Below, one piece after another: positions 1 through 9,471 of a stretch of DNA of 64,000 nt (positions within the stretch are counted from its first letter, which is position 1; the number at the start of each line of letters is the position of its first letter). The stretch is from the NCBI RefSeq assembly GCF_010686655.1, contig NZ_JAAGVY010000010.1:1-64000 (forward strand). Reading direction: 5' to 3'. The position numbers were made by a program, and so were the translations under genes. The notes under the pieces are model-generated. The model saw only the letters and a list, made by a program, of their open reading frames with translations. It did not search any database and was not told the origin of the DNA. This DNA comes from Cryomorpha ignava (GTDB taxonomy: Bacteria; Bacteroidota; Bacteroidia; Flavobacteriales_D; Cryomorphaceae).

Positions 1-381
1 AAAGATATAGCGAGCTATATCGAGTGAAGACATCGTTGGATACTGAAATTTAGAGGAAAGAATTTTACATTCCACCTCAACTAAGCGTAGCTGTCTCACG
101 TGGTCATTGAGCGCAGTCGAAATCCAGTGAAGCAAGTAATTTAAAGACGGTCTGAATCCCAAAGAATAATACATACGCACTCCCAATGGTCGACGGAGCG
201 GCTGAAGAGTTGCTCGATTAAAAACAAACTAACTCCACTTTGCGCACTCATGCCTGTGGTCTTGCCGTTGGCTGATTCAAGGACTTGATCAGGGATTGAT
301 GTAAAAACTTCGGGTCTTTAGACCAGAAGGAGTCGTATGGAGCGGTTAAAGATCACCCCTTACTCTAACTGGAAAAGAAAA
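1..381. other. Intergenic region with repeat fragments, no gene
   Basis: No plausible coding frame. The stretch holds a short inverted repeat (4-21), a copy of the motif TTGAGCGCAGTCGAAAT near 103-124 (its reverse complement recurs near 37656-37678 as CTCGACTGCGCTCAGC), and a diverged copy of dispersed repeat family A near 316-340. It lies downstream of the polysaccharide export operon, which ends at 382. No obvious U-tailed terminator was found. Confidence 0.6.
4..21. repeat. Short perfect inverted repeat
   Basis: GATATAG at 4-10 pairs with CTATATC at 15-21 around a 4-base loop CGAG. It is not followed by a T run on either strand, so it is recorded as a hairpin of unknown role and not as a terminator. 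Confidence 0.5.
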
Positions 382-1740
382 CTACCTGTTCCAAATGCCT
401 TTAGCTGTACCTTTAATGAGCTTAAAGGTTTGACGTGGCTGAAAAAATAGACGCAATAGAACGCCAAACAGGCTTGCCAGCATTACCCCTGCGCTCCCCA
501 ATTCTGAATAACCCGCAAGCCAGATAGACAATGGGATATTGATGATCATTACCACAATAGAATGGTACAGCGATAGACGTAATTTGCCCACGCCACTCAA
601 AAAAATCCCGAAAATGCTAAGGCCTGTAGTTGCAAGAACCCATATCATCATTACCAAATTTAAAAGCATAGGAATTTCTATTTCATCGCCTATCCAGAGA
701 TTGTAAACGTAGGGAGAAACAAAAAACATAATAACGCCTAAAACGGCAACTCCAAACCAAAGCGTGTAGAGCTTGCGCATAACTTTATTAATCCATGGCA
801 TATCATTCTTTACGTAGGCCTCTGTAAATGCCGACCAAAAAGGGGTGGTAACCAATCCAAAAAAGACAACTATAAGATTAAAATAACGGAATGCAATATT
901 GTAGGCAGGGACTTCTTCGGGCCCCAGTACTCTGGTAATGATTAAATTATCAGTCATAAAGACTACCAGAGCCGCCCCTTGCATTATGAAAAACACAAAA
1001 CCCAACCCCATAAGACTTCGTGAATACTCGAAATTTACGGATTTCAAACTTGGTGCCACATCGCGATACTCTCCACTAAAAAAAATAATATTTGCCAGTA
1101 ATGGCACCAACAGATTAATACCCCCAATGGCCAGCGCCAACGTAAATAACGACGGGGAGCCCTGCTGCGATAAAATATAAAGGGCTACCAGGTGGAGAAT
1201 ATTCACGACCGTATTCATCATGTTGGCTATAGCAGGGCGCTGATCTGCCGTAGCCACCATTTTTATGAGCTGAAGAAAAAATTGCGGACAGAAAAGAATT
1301 GCAAGCACCACAACCATTTTATTTACATCGGCTTTTAAAAAATCGGGTGCGGCAAAAATTACAGACCAGTCAAAGAAGATATTGGCAATCAAAAACAATC
1401 CAAGCAGGGCGACCGAAATCAGAATAAGCAATGCGTAAGTAGTGCTTACAAAAGATTTTGCAAGAATGGTATCGTTAGCTGCTTTGGCTTCAGCAAATCT
1501 ATTTCGCAAGCCGTTGCCCATACCCAAATCAAAGAAATTAAACCAATTGAGCACGGCGCTCACAGTAAGCCAAATACCAAACGATACCTCAGTGAGATAG
1601 GCGAGATAAAGCGGAATTATGAGAAAACTAATAGCTGCGTTTATGACCTTGAGTCCGGCAGAGTAAATAATGTGTCGAAATGCTTTCTGACCACGGGCAT
1701 CAGATTTGTTTACAAATTTTGCAACAAGCCTGTCAATCAT
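382..1740 (-). CDS. Wzx-like polysaccharide flippase (MOP superfamily)
   Basis: A 452-residue polytopic inner-membrane protein with about twelve hydrophobic segments across its whole length, opening with the basic stretch usual for Wzx/oligosaccharide flippases. The family moves undecaprenyl-linked repeat units from the cytoplasmic to the periplasmic face for polymerisation. Its ATG overlaps the stop of the Wzc-like gene by four bases, so it is the last gene of the OmpA-Wza-Wzc-Wzx operon. No glycosyltransferases or polymerase lie within the visible part of this locus; they may sit beyond the left edge or elsewhere. Family assignment is by topology and context. The substrate cannot be read from the sequence. 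Confidence 0.85.
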   Translation of the reverse strand: MIDRLVAKFVNKSDARGQKAFRHIIYSAGLKVINAAISFLIIPLYLAYLTEVSFGIWLTVSAVLNWFNFFDLGMGNGLRNRFAEAKAANDTILAKSFVSTTYALLILISVALLGLFLIANIFFDWSVIFAAPDFLKADVNKMVVVLAILFCPQFFLQLIKMVATADQRPAIANMMNTVVNILHLVALYILSQQGSPSLFTLALAIGGINLLVPLLANIIFFSGEYRDVAPSLKSVNFEYSRSLMGLGFVFFIMQGAALVVFMTDNLIITRVLGPEEVPAYNIAFRYFNLIVVFFGLVTTPFWSAFTEAYVKNDMPWINKVMRKLYTLWFGVAVLGVIMFFVSPYVYNLWIGDEIEIPMLLNLVMMIWVLATTGLSIFGIFLSGVGKLRLSLYHSIVVMIINIPLSIWLAGYSELGSAGVMLASLFGVLLRLFFQPRQTFKLIKGTAKGIWNR

Positions 1741-4148
1741 TTATCGAATCGCTTAAACCACTTTTTGAATCTTCCCCCTCTCTTTTCTTCATCATCAAAG
1801 TAGGTGCCGTAGTCTGATCCATATACATAGCCGTAGCCATAACCGTAACCGGTACGACTGCCATACCCCGTGCGACTTTGACGAACTGCATTGAAAACAA
1901 TAGCCACATTCTTTAATTGACCAGATTCATATAAACCATTGATATGGTGGAGGTGATCTTTGTGCGTTACACCATCGCGAACCACATACAGAGTACTGTC
2001 AGCATGTTTTGCCAAAATCAATCCATCACTAACCAAGCCTATGGGAGGTGTATCGATAACTATTTTATCAAATCGGGTTTTTAACTCCTCAATAAGCTCA
2101 GACATTCTTTCAGACATAATTAATTCTGAAGGGTTTGGCGGATTAGGCCCGGATGGAATAACAAAAAGCGTTTCAAGATAGCCCGATGGATGAATAATGT
2201 CATCGACAGCTGCATTTCTGCTCAAATAATTACTCGATCCTATATCATTTGCAATTTCAAATTGTTCTACTATTCGCGGTTTACGCATATCGAGCCCCAC
2301 AAGCACTACGCGCTCTCCGGATGCGGCCATTACGGCGGCCAGATTCATGGCGGTAAACGTTTTTCCCTCTGTACCAATAGATGAGGTTACCATGGTAACG
2401 GTTGCCGATTCGCCCTTATTAAAAAACTGTAGGTTGGTTCGAATGCTCCGGTATTCTTCGGCAATAGAAGAACGCGGCTTTTCAACCGATACTAGCTGTG
2501 AAGAATGTTTATTGTAGCGCACAACACCCAAGATAGGAACGCTAGTAAGCTTGCGGATTTGTGCTATACTTTTAATTTTATCACTCAATTTCTCAACTAC
2601 AATAATGAGCAAAACCGGAATGATGATTGCCAGTAAAAGCGCAATAGAAAATGCGCGCTGATGGACAGGCGAAATGGGCCCTGGCAATACGCGTGCCGTG
2701 TCTATCAAGCGGGTATCACTCTCGGTGGCAGCAAGTGAAATCGAAAGCTCTGCATGTTTTTGAAGAAGAAAAATGTAAAGATTTTCCTGAATTCTGAACT
2801 TCCGCTCAATTTCAAGCAATTCGCGTTGAGTGGTAGGAATTTGCTCTACACGATTTTTATTGTCACGCAGTTTCCCTTTTAGCTCACCGGCGGTATTCTC
2901 CAGGCTTTTCTCAATATTCTTAATATTTTCGAGGAGAGAAGATCGCGTTAATTCAATTTCGGCATTGATAGGCACAAGGGTTGGATCGTTTGCAGTACTC
3001 TGGTTGATAATGATCTCGCGCTGGCTTTGAAGCTCTGAAAGCTTATTGATTAATTTTATGAGTAAGGCGTCATTGATATCGAGTGCTGCCGGTGCCAGGT
3101 CGCGCAAGTCTTGATTTTCCAAAACATACCGCTTCAACTGACCTATCATGCTCAGCCGCGCATCGTTAATGGCCTTTTGCGCGTCTATGTCTCTAAGTCG
3201 CTCAAGCACCATTTGCGATTCAGACTCCAGATCAATAATCCCTTTTGAGACTTTGTACCGCTCACGGTTAGTTTCTATGCGCTCTAAATCGTCTGTAATT
3301 GATGCGAGCTGGGCATTGAGAAAATCTGATGTGTTTGAGGCTGCATTGTTTTTTACATCTACATCATTTTTCAGATATACATCTATCAATGCATTCACAA
3401 AATCAAGTCCTTTCTGAGGCACTTCATCCTCCAGATAAATTTGAAGAATACTGCTTTGTGGTCGGGCCAATGCCACTGACAATCGCGATAAATATTTGTT
3501 TTGATTGAAACCTATTGTATTAAATGAGATTCGGTACTGCCGCTTTTCAAAACTGGGATGGGCAATTTGGTTTAGCGGGAAATTATCCCTTTTTTCAAGT
3601 GTTATATTTCCCATTCCCATATTAAATCTTTCGCCAAATACACCATTAATTTGTTCGGTTTCAGAAGCTTTTTCGTAATGGAAAACAAAGTTTGTACTAT
3701 CGACGATATCGACAAAAAACGGCTGAGAATATGCGCTAAACTCCAGTTTATCAATGGTTATTTTAAACGGGCAATCAGTATATACCTCCGAAACTTTTAC
3801 ATTTCCAATCAGGAAATAAGACACATCAAAATCGAGCTGATCAAGCGCTTTAGCAAGCAGATTATGTGATCTGAAAATTTCGATTTCGTTTTCAATATTC
3901 TTATCGGCTGCTTCAACATCCATTTGCTTCAGCAGTCTATCCTTGCCGCCGGTGTCATCTTTTACCAAGAGCTTTGCGGTAATGGCGTAAATGGGCGTTT
4001 TGTACCAATTGTAGTATTTGGCAATAAAGAAACCAAGAACAATAGATATCGCAAACAAATACCAATAACGGAGGTATCTGATTAGAAAACTCTTCAGGCT
4101 AAAATCTGACTGCTCGCGGGTTGGAGTATTCAGGTTTTTTTCTTCCAT
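1737..4148 (-). CDS. Wzc/ExoP-like polysaccharide co-polymerase with tyrosine kinase domain
   Basis: 803 residues with the two-membrane-segment architecture of polysaccharide co-polymerases: first segment around residues 27-43, a long periplasmic part with coiled-coil sequence (roughly 270-480), second segment near 510-530, then a cytoplasmic BY-kinase domain. The Walker A motif SSIGTEGKT ends at about residue 597 (K596). Walker A' reads LVGLDMRKP, with Gly where DxD families have the first Asp. Walker B is VIDTPP. The C-terminus carries a Tyr-rich cluster (repeated GYG) followed by a basic tail, the usual autophosphorylation region. These proteins control chain length and export together with the Wza channel, encoded 3 bases upstream. 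No cognate phosphatase gene is visible nearby. Confidence 0.92.
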   Translation of the reverse strand: MEEKNLNTPTREQSDFSLKSFLIRYLRYWYLFAISIVLGFFIAKYYNWYKTPIYAITAKLLVKDDTGGKDRLLKQMDVEAADKNIENEIEIFRSHNLLAKALDQLDFDVSYFLIGNVKVSEVYTDCPFKITIDKLEFSAYSQPFFVDIVDSTNFVFHYEKASETEQINGVFGERFNMGMGNITLEKRDNFPLNQIAHPSFEKRQYRISFNTIGFNQNKYLSRLSVALARPQSSILQIYLEDEVPQKGLDFVNALIDVYLKNDVDVKNNAASNTSDFLNAQLASITDDLERIETNRERYKVSKGIIDLESESQMVLERLRDIDAQKAINDARLSMIGQLKRYVLENQDLRDLAPAALDINDALLIKLINKLSELQSQREIIINQSTANDPTLVPINAEIELTRSSLLENIKNIEKSLENTAGELKGKLRDNKNRVEQIPTTQRELLEIERKFRIQENLYIFLLQKHAELSISLAATESDTRLIDTARVLPGPISPVHQRAFSIALLLAIIIPVLLIIVVEKLSDKIKSIAQIRKLTSVPILGVVRYNKHSSQLVSVEKPRSSIAEEYRSIRTNLQFFNKGESATVTMVTSSIGTEGKTFTAMNLAAVMAASGERVVLVGLDMRKPRIVEQFEIANDIGSSNYLSRNAAVDDIIHPSGYLETLFVIPSGPNPPNPSELIMSERMSELIEELKTRFDKIVIDTPPIGLVSDGLILAKHADSTLYVVRDGVTHKDHLHHINGLYESGQLKNVAIVFNAVRQSRTGYGSRTGYGYGYGYVYGSDYGTYFDDEEKRGGRFKKWFKRFDK

Positions 4149-4151
4149 TGA

Positions 4152-4901
4152 TTATTGGCTCAAACCTATTATTACAACTGCAAAAGTAAGGGTACTTAAT
4201 ACCAGTGGCAAAATTCTGTATGCGTTATCGTCGCGAGATGTTAGTCCTTTTGAAGGTTCTATATAAACCACATCGTTATTGCGGAGATAAAATTTTTCAC
4301 TATTCAGTACATCAGCGCTGTTTAAATCTATTCTGAAATACTCTTTCCCTGCATCCGAATTTCGGATGATCAGAATATTATTTCTCTTTCCAAAAATAGT
4401 GAGATCGCCGGCATAACCCAATGCTTCGAGCACGGTTACTTGCCCATCGGCAATGGCGTACACTCCAGGCATTTTCACTTCTCCGAGAACGGTGATTTCA
4501 AAACTTACCAATCTGATATTTACCGATGGCTTTTGCAGATAGGTTAGTAAGGCTTCTTTAATCAGAGCTTCAGCGTCCTGATTAGTCATTCCTCCAATTT
4601 CAACTTTACCCACCAGCGGAAGATCTATTGTTCCATCGCGGGCAATTTGATACGTGTTGCCCGCATATTTATGATCTATATCTGAGCCACCCTTTTGAAA
4701 GTATTCATTGGCATCTTTGCTAATGCTGGAGATGGCGATTTCTACCACGTCGTTTGGTTGCAGGTTCAATACAGGTGCGTCTGGCATATTCAATGATCCT
4801 GCTATAGTATTGTTTAAATCATTGAAGTAGGTAACCTCTTTATGGGAAACGCATGACGCTAAAAACAATCCGATTAAAACTAAGCTAAAAATTGGTTTCA
4901 T
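4152..4901 (-). CDS. Wza-like polysaccharide export lipoprotein
   Basis: 249 residues. A lipoprotein signal peptide ends in LASC (Cys17). The polysaccharide export domain follows (about residues 45-120, with NDVVEI and DGTIDLPLVGKV), then an SLBB-type domain starting around residue 130 (TVLGEVKMPGVY), and a hydrophobic C-terminal segment. The short length is typical of Bacteroidota Wza homologues compared with about 380 residues in Escherichia coli. It should form the outer-membrane exit of the polysaccharide. Its ATG overlaps the stop of the upstream OmpA-type gene by four bases and the Wzc-like gene starts 3 bases downstream, so the set is translationally coupled. Confidence 0.92.
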   Translation of the reverse strand: MKPIFSLVLIGLFLASCVSHKEVTYFNDLNNTIAGSLNMPDAPVLNLQPNDVVEIAISSISKDANEYFQKGGSDIDHKYAGNTYQIARDGTIDLPLVGKVEIGGMTNQDAEALIKEALLTYLQKPSVNIRLVSFEITVLGEVKMPGVYAIADGQVTVLEALGYAGDLTIFGKRNNILIIRNSDAGKEYFRIDLNSADVLNSEKFYLRNNDVVYIEPSKGLTSRDDNAYRILPLVLSTLTFAVVIIGLSQ

Positions 4902-6034
4902 TCTTTAATTATCAATGCTTCAACGCGCATATTTTTCTCAAACTCTTCAAATGTGGTTGCTTCAGGAATACGCTTTTGGGTATCGCCATATCCCACTGCT
5001 TTCAGGCGTTTTTTATTTATTCCGTTGTCGATTAAATACGTTCTTACGGCATTGGCTCGCTCTTCACTAAGCTCAAAAGCCGACCCTTTAAAATTCCACT
5101 CCTTGCCCTGCCCTTTGAAATTGGGATCGGGTGTAATCTCAGCATTATTATTTGCCGTATGGCCCTGAATTTCCACCTCAATCGTTGGATTTCCCTTTAA
5201 AAATGCTACTAATTGATTTAACTCGTTATCGGCTCCGGGTTTAAGGGCATAAGTATTGTTGTAAAAATAAACTTGATTGAGCACCAGCCTGTCTCCTACT
5301 GTTACAAATCCTTCAGCCTTACTCTGCACTTCTATAGTACTCAAAGCGGTAAAGCCGGAATCTGCTTTAAGTTCATCGACGGGCAGTTCAGCAGCATCCT
5401 CACCAAAATCCAGGTCAATTTGCACATCGTCTGCTACCTTCTTCGCGGCATTAAAATCTGGTACATCTAAATAAATAAAATCATAACACGGCTTGTGAAT
5501 AGCATTTACCGAAAGTGATTTACCCTCTGCCTCCATGTACAAATAGTGTCCACAATCTTCTCTATTCAAGCTTAAAACCGAAATATAAAATGTATCTCCA
5601 GCCGCAGCTTCTATAGTGTTTCTATATAGTATTGAGCCGTCAGTATTAAAAATTGGCGAACGATCAAGGCGCATAGGTTGCATATTATCGTTAATCAGCC
5701 GGTCGCAAAAATCAGCCTTGCCATATTTAAACGCTACCGCTCTATATCTATCATTCGCATTACTGGCCGACACCGAAAACTCAATTTTAATATCTTCTTG
5801 AGCAATAAATTTATACCAAAATGAATATTTGTCATTGTACAAATAGTACAACGCATTGACTTTTTGTTTATTCAGCAGAATTTGGCTCCGGCTAAAATCA
5901 TTGTTTTCTAATGGAAACACGATCTCTTGTGCATTAAAGCAGGTTAAAGGATCTTCTATTTGCGCCTTGAGAACAGGAGAAAACAGAAGAAATCCAATTA
6001 GATAAACAAACGATTTTAAAGCTTTATGGCACAT
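4898..6034 (-). CDS. OmpA-family exported protein heading the export operon
   Basis: I chose the ATG at 6034 (378 residues) because it is followed directly by a signal peptide (MCHKALKSF...LKAQ). The longer frame from 6115 would put a hydrophilic leader before it. The N-terminal two thirds show no domain I recognise. The C-terminal 120 residues form an OmpA/MotB-like domain with EIQGHTAN, LSEERANAVRTYL and KAVGYGD. The Asp that normally follows GHT and contacts peptidoglycan diaminopimelate is Ala here (A294), and there is an insertion before SEERA, so wall binding may be altered. It is the first gene of the operon with Wza, Wzc and Wzx, which suggests an accessory role in export. It is divergent from another OmpA gene at 6212. 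Confidence 0.82.
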   Translation of the reverse strand: MCHKALKSFVYLIGFLLFSPVLKAQIEDPLTCFNAQEIVFPLENNDFSRSQILLNKQKVNALYYLYNDKYSFWYKFIAQEDIKIEFSVSASNANDRYRAVAFKYGKADFCDRLINDNMQPMRLDRSPIFNTDGSILYRNTIEAAAGDTFYISVLSLNREDCGHYLYMEAEGKSLSVNAIHKPCYDFIYLDVPDFNAAKKVADDVQIDLDFGEDAAELPVDELKADSGFTALSTIEVQSKAEGFVTVGDRLVLNQVYFYNNTYALKPGADNELNQLVAFLKGNPTIEVEIQGHTANNNAEITPDPNFKGQGKEWNFKGSAFELSEERANAVRTYLIDNGINKKRLKAVGYGDTQKRIPEATTFEEFEKNMRVEALIIKE

Positions 6035-6169
6035 AGAGATTCGACAGTCTGAGCTATGAGCAAATATAGGAGCATAAGTTCCCTTGCTGCGGTGGGTGTC
6101 ACTGTCATTATCCACATCTAACTGATGAAAGCTTTTTTAATCAACCGCCCACTTTATAAGGCATTGCGG

Positions 6170-6177
6170 TAGCTTTG
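6170..6177 (+). promoter_or_regulatory. Candidate -7 element for the 6212 OmpA gene
   Basis: TAGCTTTG matches the Bacteroidota -7 consensus TAnnTTTG exactly and lies 35 bases before the ATG. No convincing TTG -33 element stands 17-23 bases upstream, so the assignment rests on one motif. Confidence 0.4.
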
Positions 6178-6211
6178 CACGAACAGAGAATTAACTATTT
6201 GTGGAAAACTT

Positions 6212-7417
6212 ATGAAATATACCTCCAGCATATACCTCGTCCTTCTTTTTCTTGGGTTTAGCCTTTCGGCGAAATGTCAAATATTAGATGGATTATTAGA
6301 GCCCGACGGATACTACAACTACGTACCAAACCCCGGCTTTGAAAAAACCGTGAGAGAATATTGCCGATGGAATCAAAATGGCCGAAAATACATGGAAGAC
6401 ATTCACAACTGGGATTCGCCAACGGAGACTACGCCCGATATTTTTAGCCTAAGACTTAAGCCTACCTGCTGGGCAAATCCTACGAAGCACAGTGATGGCA
6501 AGCAAGGTCCCCGAACAGGCGATAATATGGCGGGAATAAAAACGTATGGAAAAGGCGGTACTGAAACCTTTTGGCACGAATACCTCATCGTAGAGCTCGA
6601 CTCGGCTCTTATACCCGGTGAGAAATACTACGCTGAATTTTACACCGCACGGGCTGTGAAATCAGATAAAGCAACCAATAATATCGGGATGTACTTTAGC
6701 GATACCGCTGTGGTAACCAGAGATAGAATGCCCTTGTTTTTTACTCCAGAGATAAATACCGATGAGATTGTAAAATCGAGGTGGAATATCTGGAAAAAGG
6801 TTTCAGGTGTCTTTACAGTCGATGCCGAGAAACGTTATTTGCTGATTGGTAATTTTTACAATGACGACGTTACCAGCACCAATCATTTCCCGGAAGGGGA
6901 AGGCGGAGGCTACTATTACATAGACGATGTAAAAGTGCGAAGAGCAAAACCGGATGAAGGCCTTACGCCAAAACCAAAAGAAAGCATTGCCCCGCGACCA
7001 AAACGGATTTTGGAGAAAACAGAAATTATTTCAACCAAAGAAATTACACTTGATAGCATTGATTACCAAGTTGGAAACACGGTGACGCTCAAAAATATCT
7101 TTTTTGAATTTGATAAAGCAACCATATTACCCGAATCAAAACCCGAGCTCAAAAAGCTTATGGACATCCTTACAGATTATCCATACCTGACCATTCAAAT
7201 AAGTGGCCATACCGATAATGTTGGCTCAGATTCATACAATGAGAAACTGAGCGAAGCCAGGGCAAAAAGTGTTGTGGACTATCTGAAAGATGAAAAAGTA
7301 GACGCTTCTCGACTTTCGTACAAGGGTTATGGCAGCACTATGCCAGTTACATCAAATGCCACAGATGCTGGGCGGGCTATGAACAGAAGGGTTGAATTTA
7401 CAGTTATTAAAAATTGA
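6212..7417 (+). CDS. OmpA-family protein with N-terminal carbohydrate-binding-like domain
   Basis: 401 residues with signal peptide (cleavage after SAKC-Q, about residue 23). The N-terminal part (about 25-250; VPNPGFEK, then YYIDDVKVRR) resembles the beta-sandwich found before OmpA domains in Bacteroidota surface proteins. A Pro/Lys-rich linker follows. The OmpA domain at about 290-401 includes FFEFDKATI, SGHTDNVG, KLSEARAKSVVDYL and GRAMNRRVEF. The Asp and Arg that contact peptidoglycan diaminopimelate in OmpA structures are present (D335, R350), unlike in the divergent neighbour at 4898. It probably links the outer membrane or a surface layer to the cell wall. The region before its start is shared with the polysaccharide operon. 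Confidence 0.85.
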   Translation: MKYTSSIYLVLLFLGFSLSAKCQILDGLLEPDGYYNYVPNPGFEKTVREYCRWNQNGRKYMEDIHNWDSPTETTPDIFSLRLKPTCWANPTKHSDGKQGPRTGDNMAGIKTYGKGGTETFWHEYLIVELDSALIPGEKYYAEFYTARAVKSDKATNNIGMYFSDTAVVTRDRMPLFFTPEINTDEIVKSRWNIWKKVSGVFTVDAEKRYLLIGNFYNDDVTSTNHFPEGEGGGYYYIDDVKVRRAKPDEGLTPKPKESIAPRPKRILEKTEIISTKEITLDSIDYQVGNTVTLKNIFFEFDKATILPESKPELKKLMDILTDYPYLTIQISGHTDNVGSDSYNEKLSEARAKSVVDYLKDEKVDASRLSYKGYGSTMPVTSNATDAGRAMNRRVEFTVIKN

Positions 7418-7476
7418 TAATTCCGGTTTTTCACAGGATTTATAGGATATCTGCTCCTAAAGAAAGCGATAATTCA

Positions 7477-7484
7477 TACTTTTG
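7477..7484 (+). promoter_or_regulatory. Candidate -7 element for the HAD-map pair
   Basis: TACTTTTG fits TAnnTTTG perfectly and lies 15 bases before the HAD gene ATG. No clear -33 TTG was found at the expected distance. Confidence 0.4.
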
Positions 7485-7498
7485 CAAAAAATTAAAGA

Positions 7499-7966
7499 AT
7501 GATTCGTGAAGATGCTCTTACAATAGCCGTAGATTTTGACGGTACCATAGTGGAGCACACGTATCCGGAAATTGGTGATGAAATGCTTTTTGCTTTTGAA
7601 ACTCTAAAGGCACTTCAAAAAAAAGGACATAAATTAATTCTTTGGACCTATCGGGAAGGCAAATATTTGCAGGAAGCTGTAGAATATTGTAAACAGAACG
7701 GAATAACATTTTACGCAGTAAACAGGAGTTATCCCGAAGAAGAAGTGGAGGAAGGCATAAGCAGAAAAATAAATGCTGATATTTTTATCGACGATAGAAA
7801 TGTAGGTGGTTTTTTGGGTTGGGGCGAAATATACCAGATGCTTCACCCTAACGATGGCGACTTTGATCATCAGTTTAAAAACGAAGAAGCACACCGGAAT
7901 CACAAATCGAATAGAACCTTATTAAGTAAATTGCCATGGTTAAAATCAAAACAGAAGAAGAGATAG
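7499..7966 (+). CDS. Small HAD-superfamily hydrolase (BT0820-like)
   Basis: 155 residues. The N-terminal HAD motif I is VDFDGTI, with D12 as predicted nucleophile and D14 as acid/base. Motif II-like LILWTYR follows, then ADIFIDDRN as motif IV. The size and the sequence between the motifs fit the cap-less family that includes Bacteroides BT0820, a sugar-phosphatase-like structure. The physiological substrate is unknown. The last 31 bases overlap the methionine aminopeptidase gene, so the two are co-transcribed. Confidence 0.85.
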   Translation: MIREDALTIAVDFDGTIVEHTYPEIGDEMLFAFETLKALQKKGHKLILWTYREGKYLQEAVEYCKQNGITFYAVNRSYPEEEVEEGISRKINADIFIDDRNVGGFLGWGEIYQMLHPNDGDFDHQFKNEEAHRNHKSNRTLLSKLPWLKSKQKKR

Positions 7967-8754
7967 AAATAATGCGTCAAAGCGCGTTGATTGTATCAAG
8001 AACACTTGGGCTGATGGCCGAAAAAATAGCCCCCGGTGTTACACCACTCGAGTTAGACAAAATAGCTTACGAATACATAAAAGACCAGGGAGCCGAACCC
8101 GGATTTCTCGGTTTTGGCGGCTTCCCAAACTCGTTGTGCATCTCCGTAAACGAGGCGGTTGTACACGGAATTCCGGGGAAGATTTCTTTTAAAGAAGGTG
8201 ATATTGTGTCAATTGACTGCGGTGCTGTAAAAAACGGTTTTTATGGCGACCATGCTTATAGTTTTGCAATTGGCGATGTAAGCGAAGAGGCGAAAAACCT
8301 ATTAAAAGTCACTAAAGAAAGTCTCTACCTGGCAATTGCCCAAACAATTGTGGGAAACAGAATTGGCGATATAGGCTACGCCATACAACACCACGCCGAG
8401 AAACACGGTTTTGGTGTAGTGCGCGAACTGGTAGGCCACGGCTTGGGAACTGATATGCACGAAGATCCGCAGGTACCAAACTACGGAAAGCGTGGAAGAG
8501 GTAAAAAAATTGTAAATGGAATGGTTCTCGCTATTGAGCCGATGATTAACCTTGGAACCAAAGATATTTTAATGCTTGATGACGACTGGACTATTGTAAC
8601 AGCCGATAGAAAGTATAGTGCCCATTTTGAGCATGATATAGCCGTGGTTAATGGCAAACCTGATATTCTTTCCAGCTTTGATTACGTAGAAGATGCCTTG
8701 GAAAAGCGTGGACTCGATGCGATGAGAATGGGAGTAGATATTCTGGTAGCCTAA
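7936..8754 (+). CDS. map: Methionine aminopeptidase, type I
   Basis: 272 residues, a full-length type I enzyme that removes the initiator Met from nascent proteins. The metal ligands are visible: D94 (SIDCG), D105 (YGDHAY), H168 (GHGLG), E201 (AIEPM) and E232 (FEHDI), with H77 (VVHGIPG) in the active site. There is no N-terminal zinc-finger extension. It starts 31 bases inside the HAD hydrolase gene in another frame and ends 15 bases before the convergent NRDE gene. Confidence 0.96.
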   Translation: MVKIKTEEEIEIMRQSALIVSRTLGLMAEKIAPGVTPLELDKIAYEYIKDQGAEPGFLGFGGFPNSLCISVNEAVVHGIPGKISFKEGDIVSIDCGAVKNGFYGDHAYSFAIGDVSEEAKNLLKVTKESLYLAIAQTIVGNRIGDIGYAIQHHAEKHGFGVVRELVGHGLGTDMHEDPQVPNYGKRGRGKKIVNGMVLAIEPMINLGTKDILMLDDDWTIVTADRKYSAHFEHDIAVVNGKPDILSSFDYVEDALEKRGLDAMRMGVDILVA

Positions 8755-8769
8755 GCAGCTTTTTGTCTC

Positions 8770-9471
8770 TTAGTCAAAGATATACTTCGTTTGCCCATCC
8801 CTTACAAGATCAAAATGCACAATTGCTTTTTGATCTTCTTTTTCAGAAACCTGAGTAATTGACACCGTGCAAACTTTACCTCTGTTCATTACCAAATCAT
8901 TTTCGGGATCGCCATTGCCCCCTTGAAAATGAAAATCGAGAATTTCTTTGGCAGTAATATTTTCTTTATCAAGTAAATTACGAAACCACTTCAGCCTGTT
9001 TTCCAGTACCTCTGGGCTGTACAGTTGGGCTGATGCCCAAATATGAGGTTCATCTAAAGAAAACTCTTTCTTAAAAATGGTCTCACCATCCCAGCGCAAT
9101 TCACGAATGGAATCAGAAAAATCTATCAGGGTAAAAGGCTGAATATTCTCCTTTTTAAATTGAAATTGATCAGCAAATTCGAATGCATTTTTACAATCAA
9201 GGCTCTTCAACAAGACTATACCTCGGCTCATCCCATAGGTTTGGTGCATATTGTGAGGCTCAAAAGCACCGTTTAGCAATACCGAGTGGCGTCCATTTTG
9301 ACCAAGGGCTATATTGGTTCCTCCGCGCAGTGGCTCTTCGGCGATATAAAAAGCTTGCCCTCCGGCTGAGAAATAAGGACTTAAAAGGCTTGCATTTCTC
9401 GAAGGACTTTCATCGCGATTAGCTGTAATTATCTTTTCGTTTTTTAGCGGGACATACGTTAGCGTACACAT
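8770..9471 (-). CDS. NRDE/TANGO2-family protein
   Basis: 233 residues. The N-terminus MCTLTYVPL and the motif ITANRDESPSR (about residues 15-25) define the NRDE (TANGO2) family. The conserved Cys2 becomes N-terminal after Met removal, as in N-terminal-nucleophile hydrolase folds. Eukaryotic members have been linked to haem handling, but a biochemical function is not settled and none is proposed here. The start codon lies immediately after the stop of the unknown 106-residue gene, so it is the third gene of a tight operon with the SiaB-like protein. Confidence 0.88.
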   Translation of the reverse strand: MCTLTYVPLKNEKIITANRDESPSRNASLLSPYFSAGGQAFYIAEEPLRGGTNIALGQNGRHSVLLNGAFEPHNMHQTYGMSRGIVLLKSLDCKNAFEFADQFQFKKENIQPFTLIDFSDSIRELRWDGETIFKKEFSLDEPHIWASAQLYSPEVLENRLKWFRNLLDKENITAKEILDFHFQGGNGDPENDLVMNRGKVCTVSITQVSEKEDQKAIVHFDLVRDGQTKYIFD

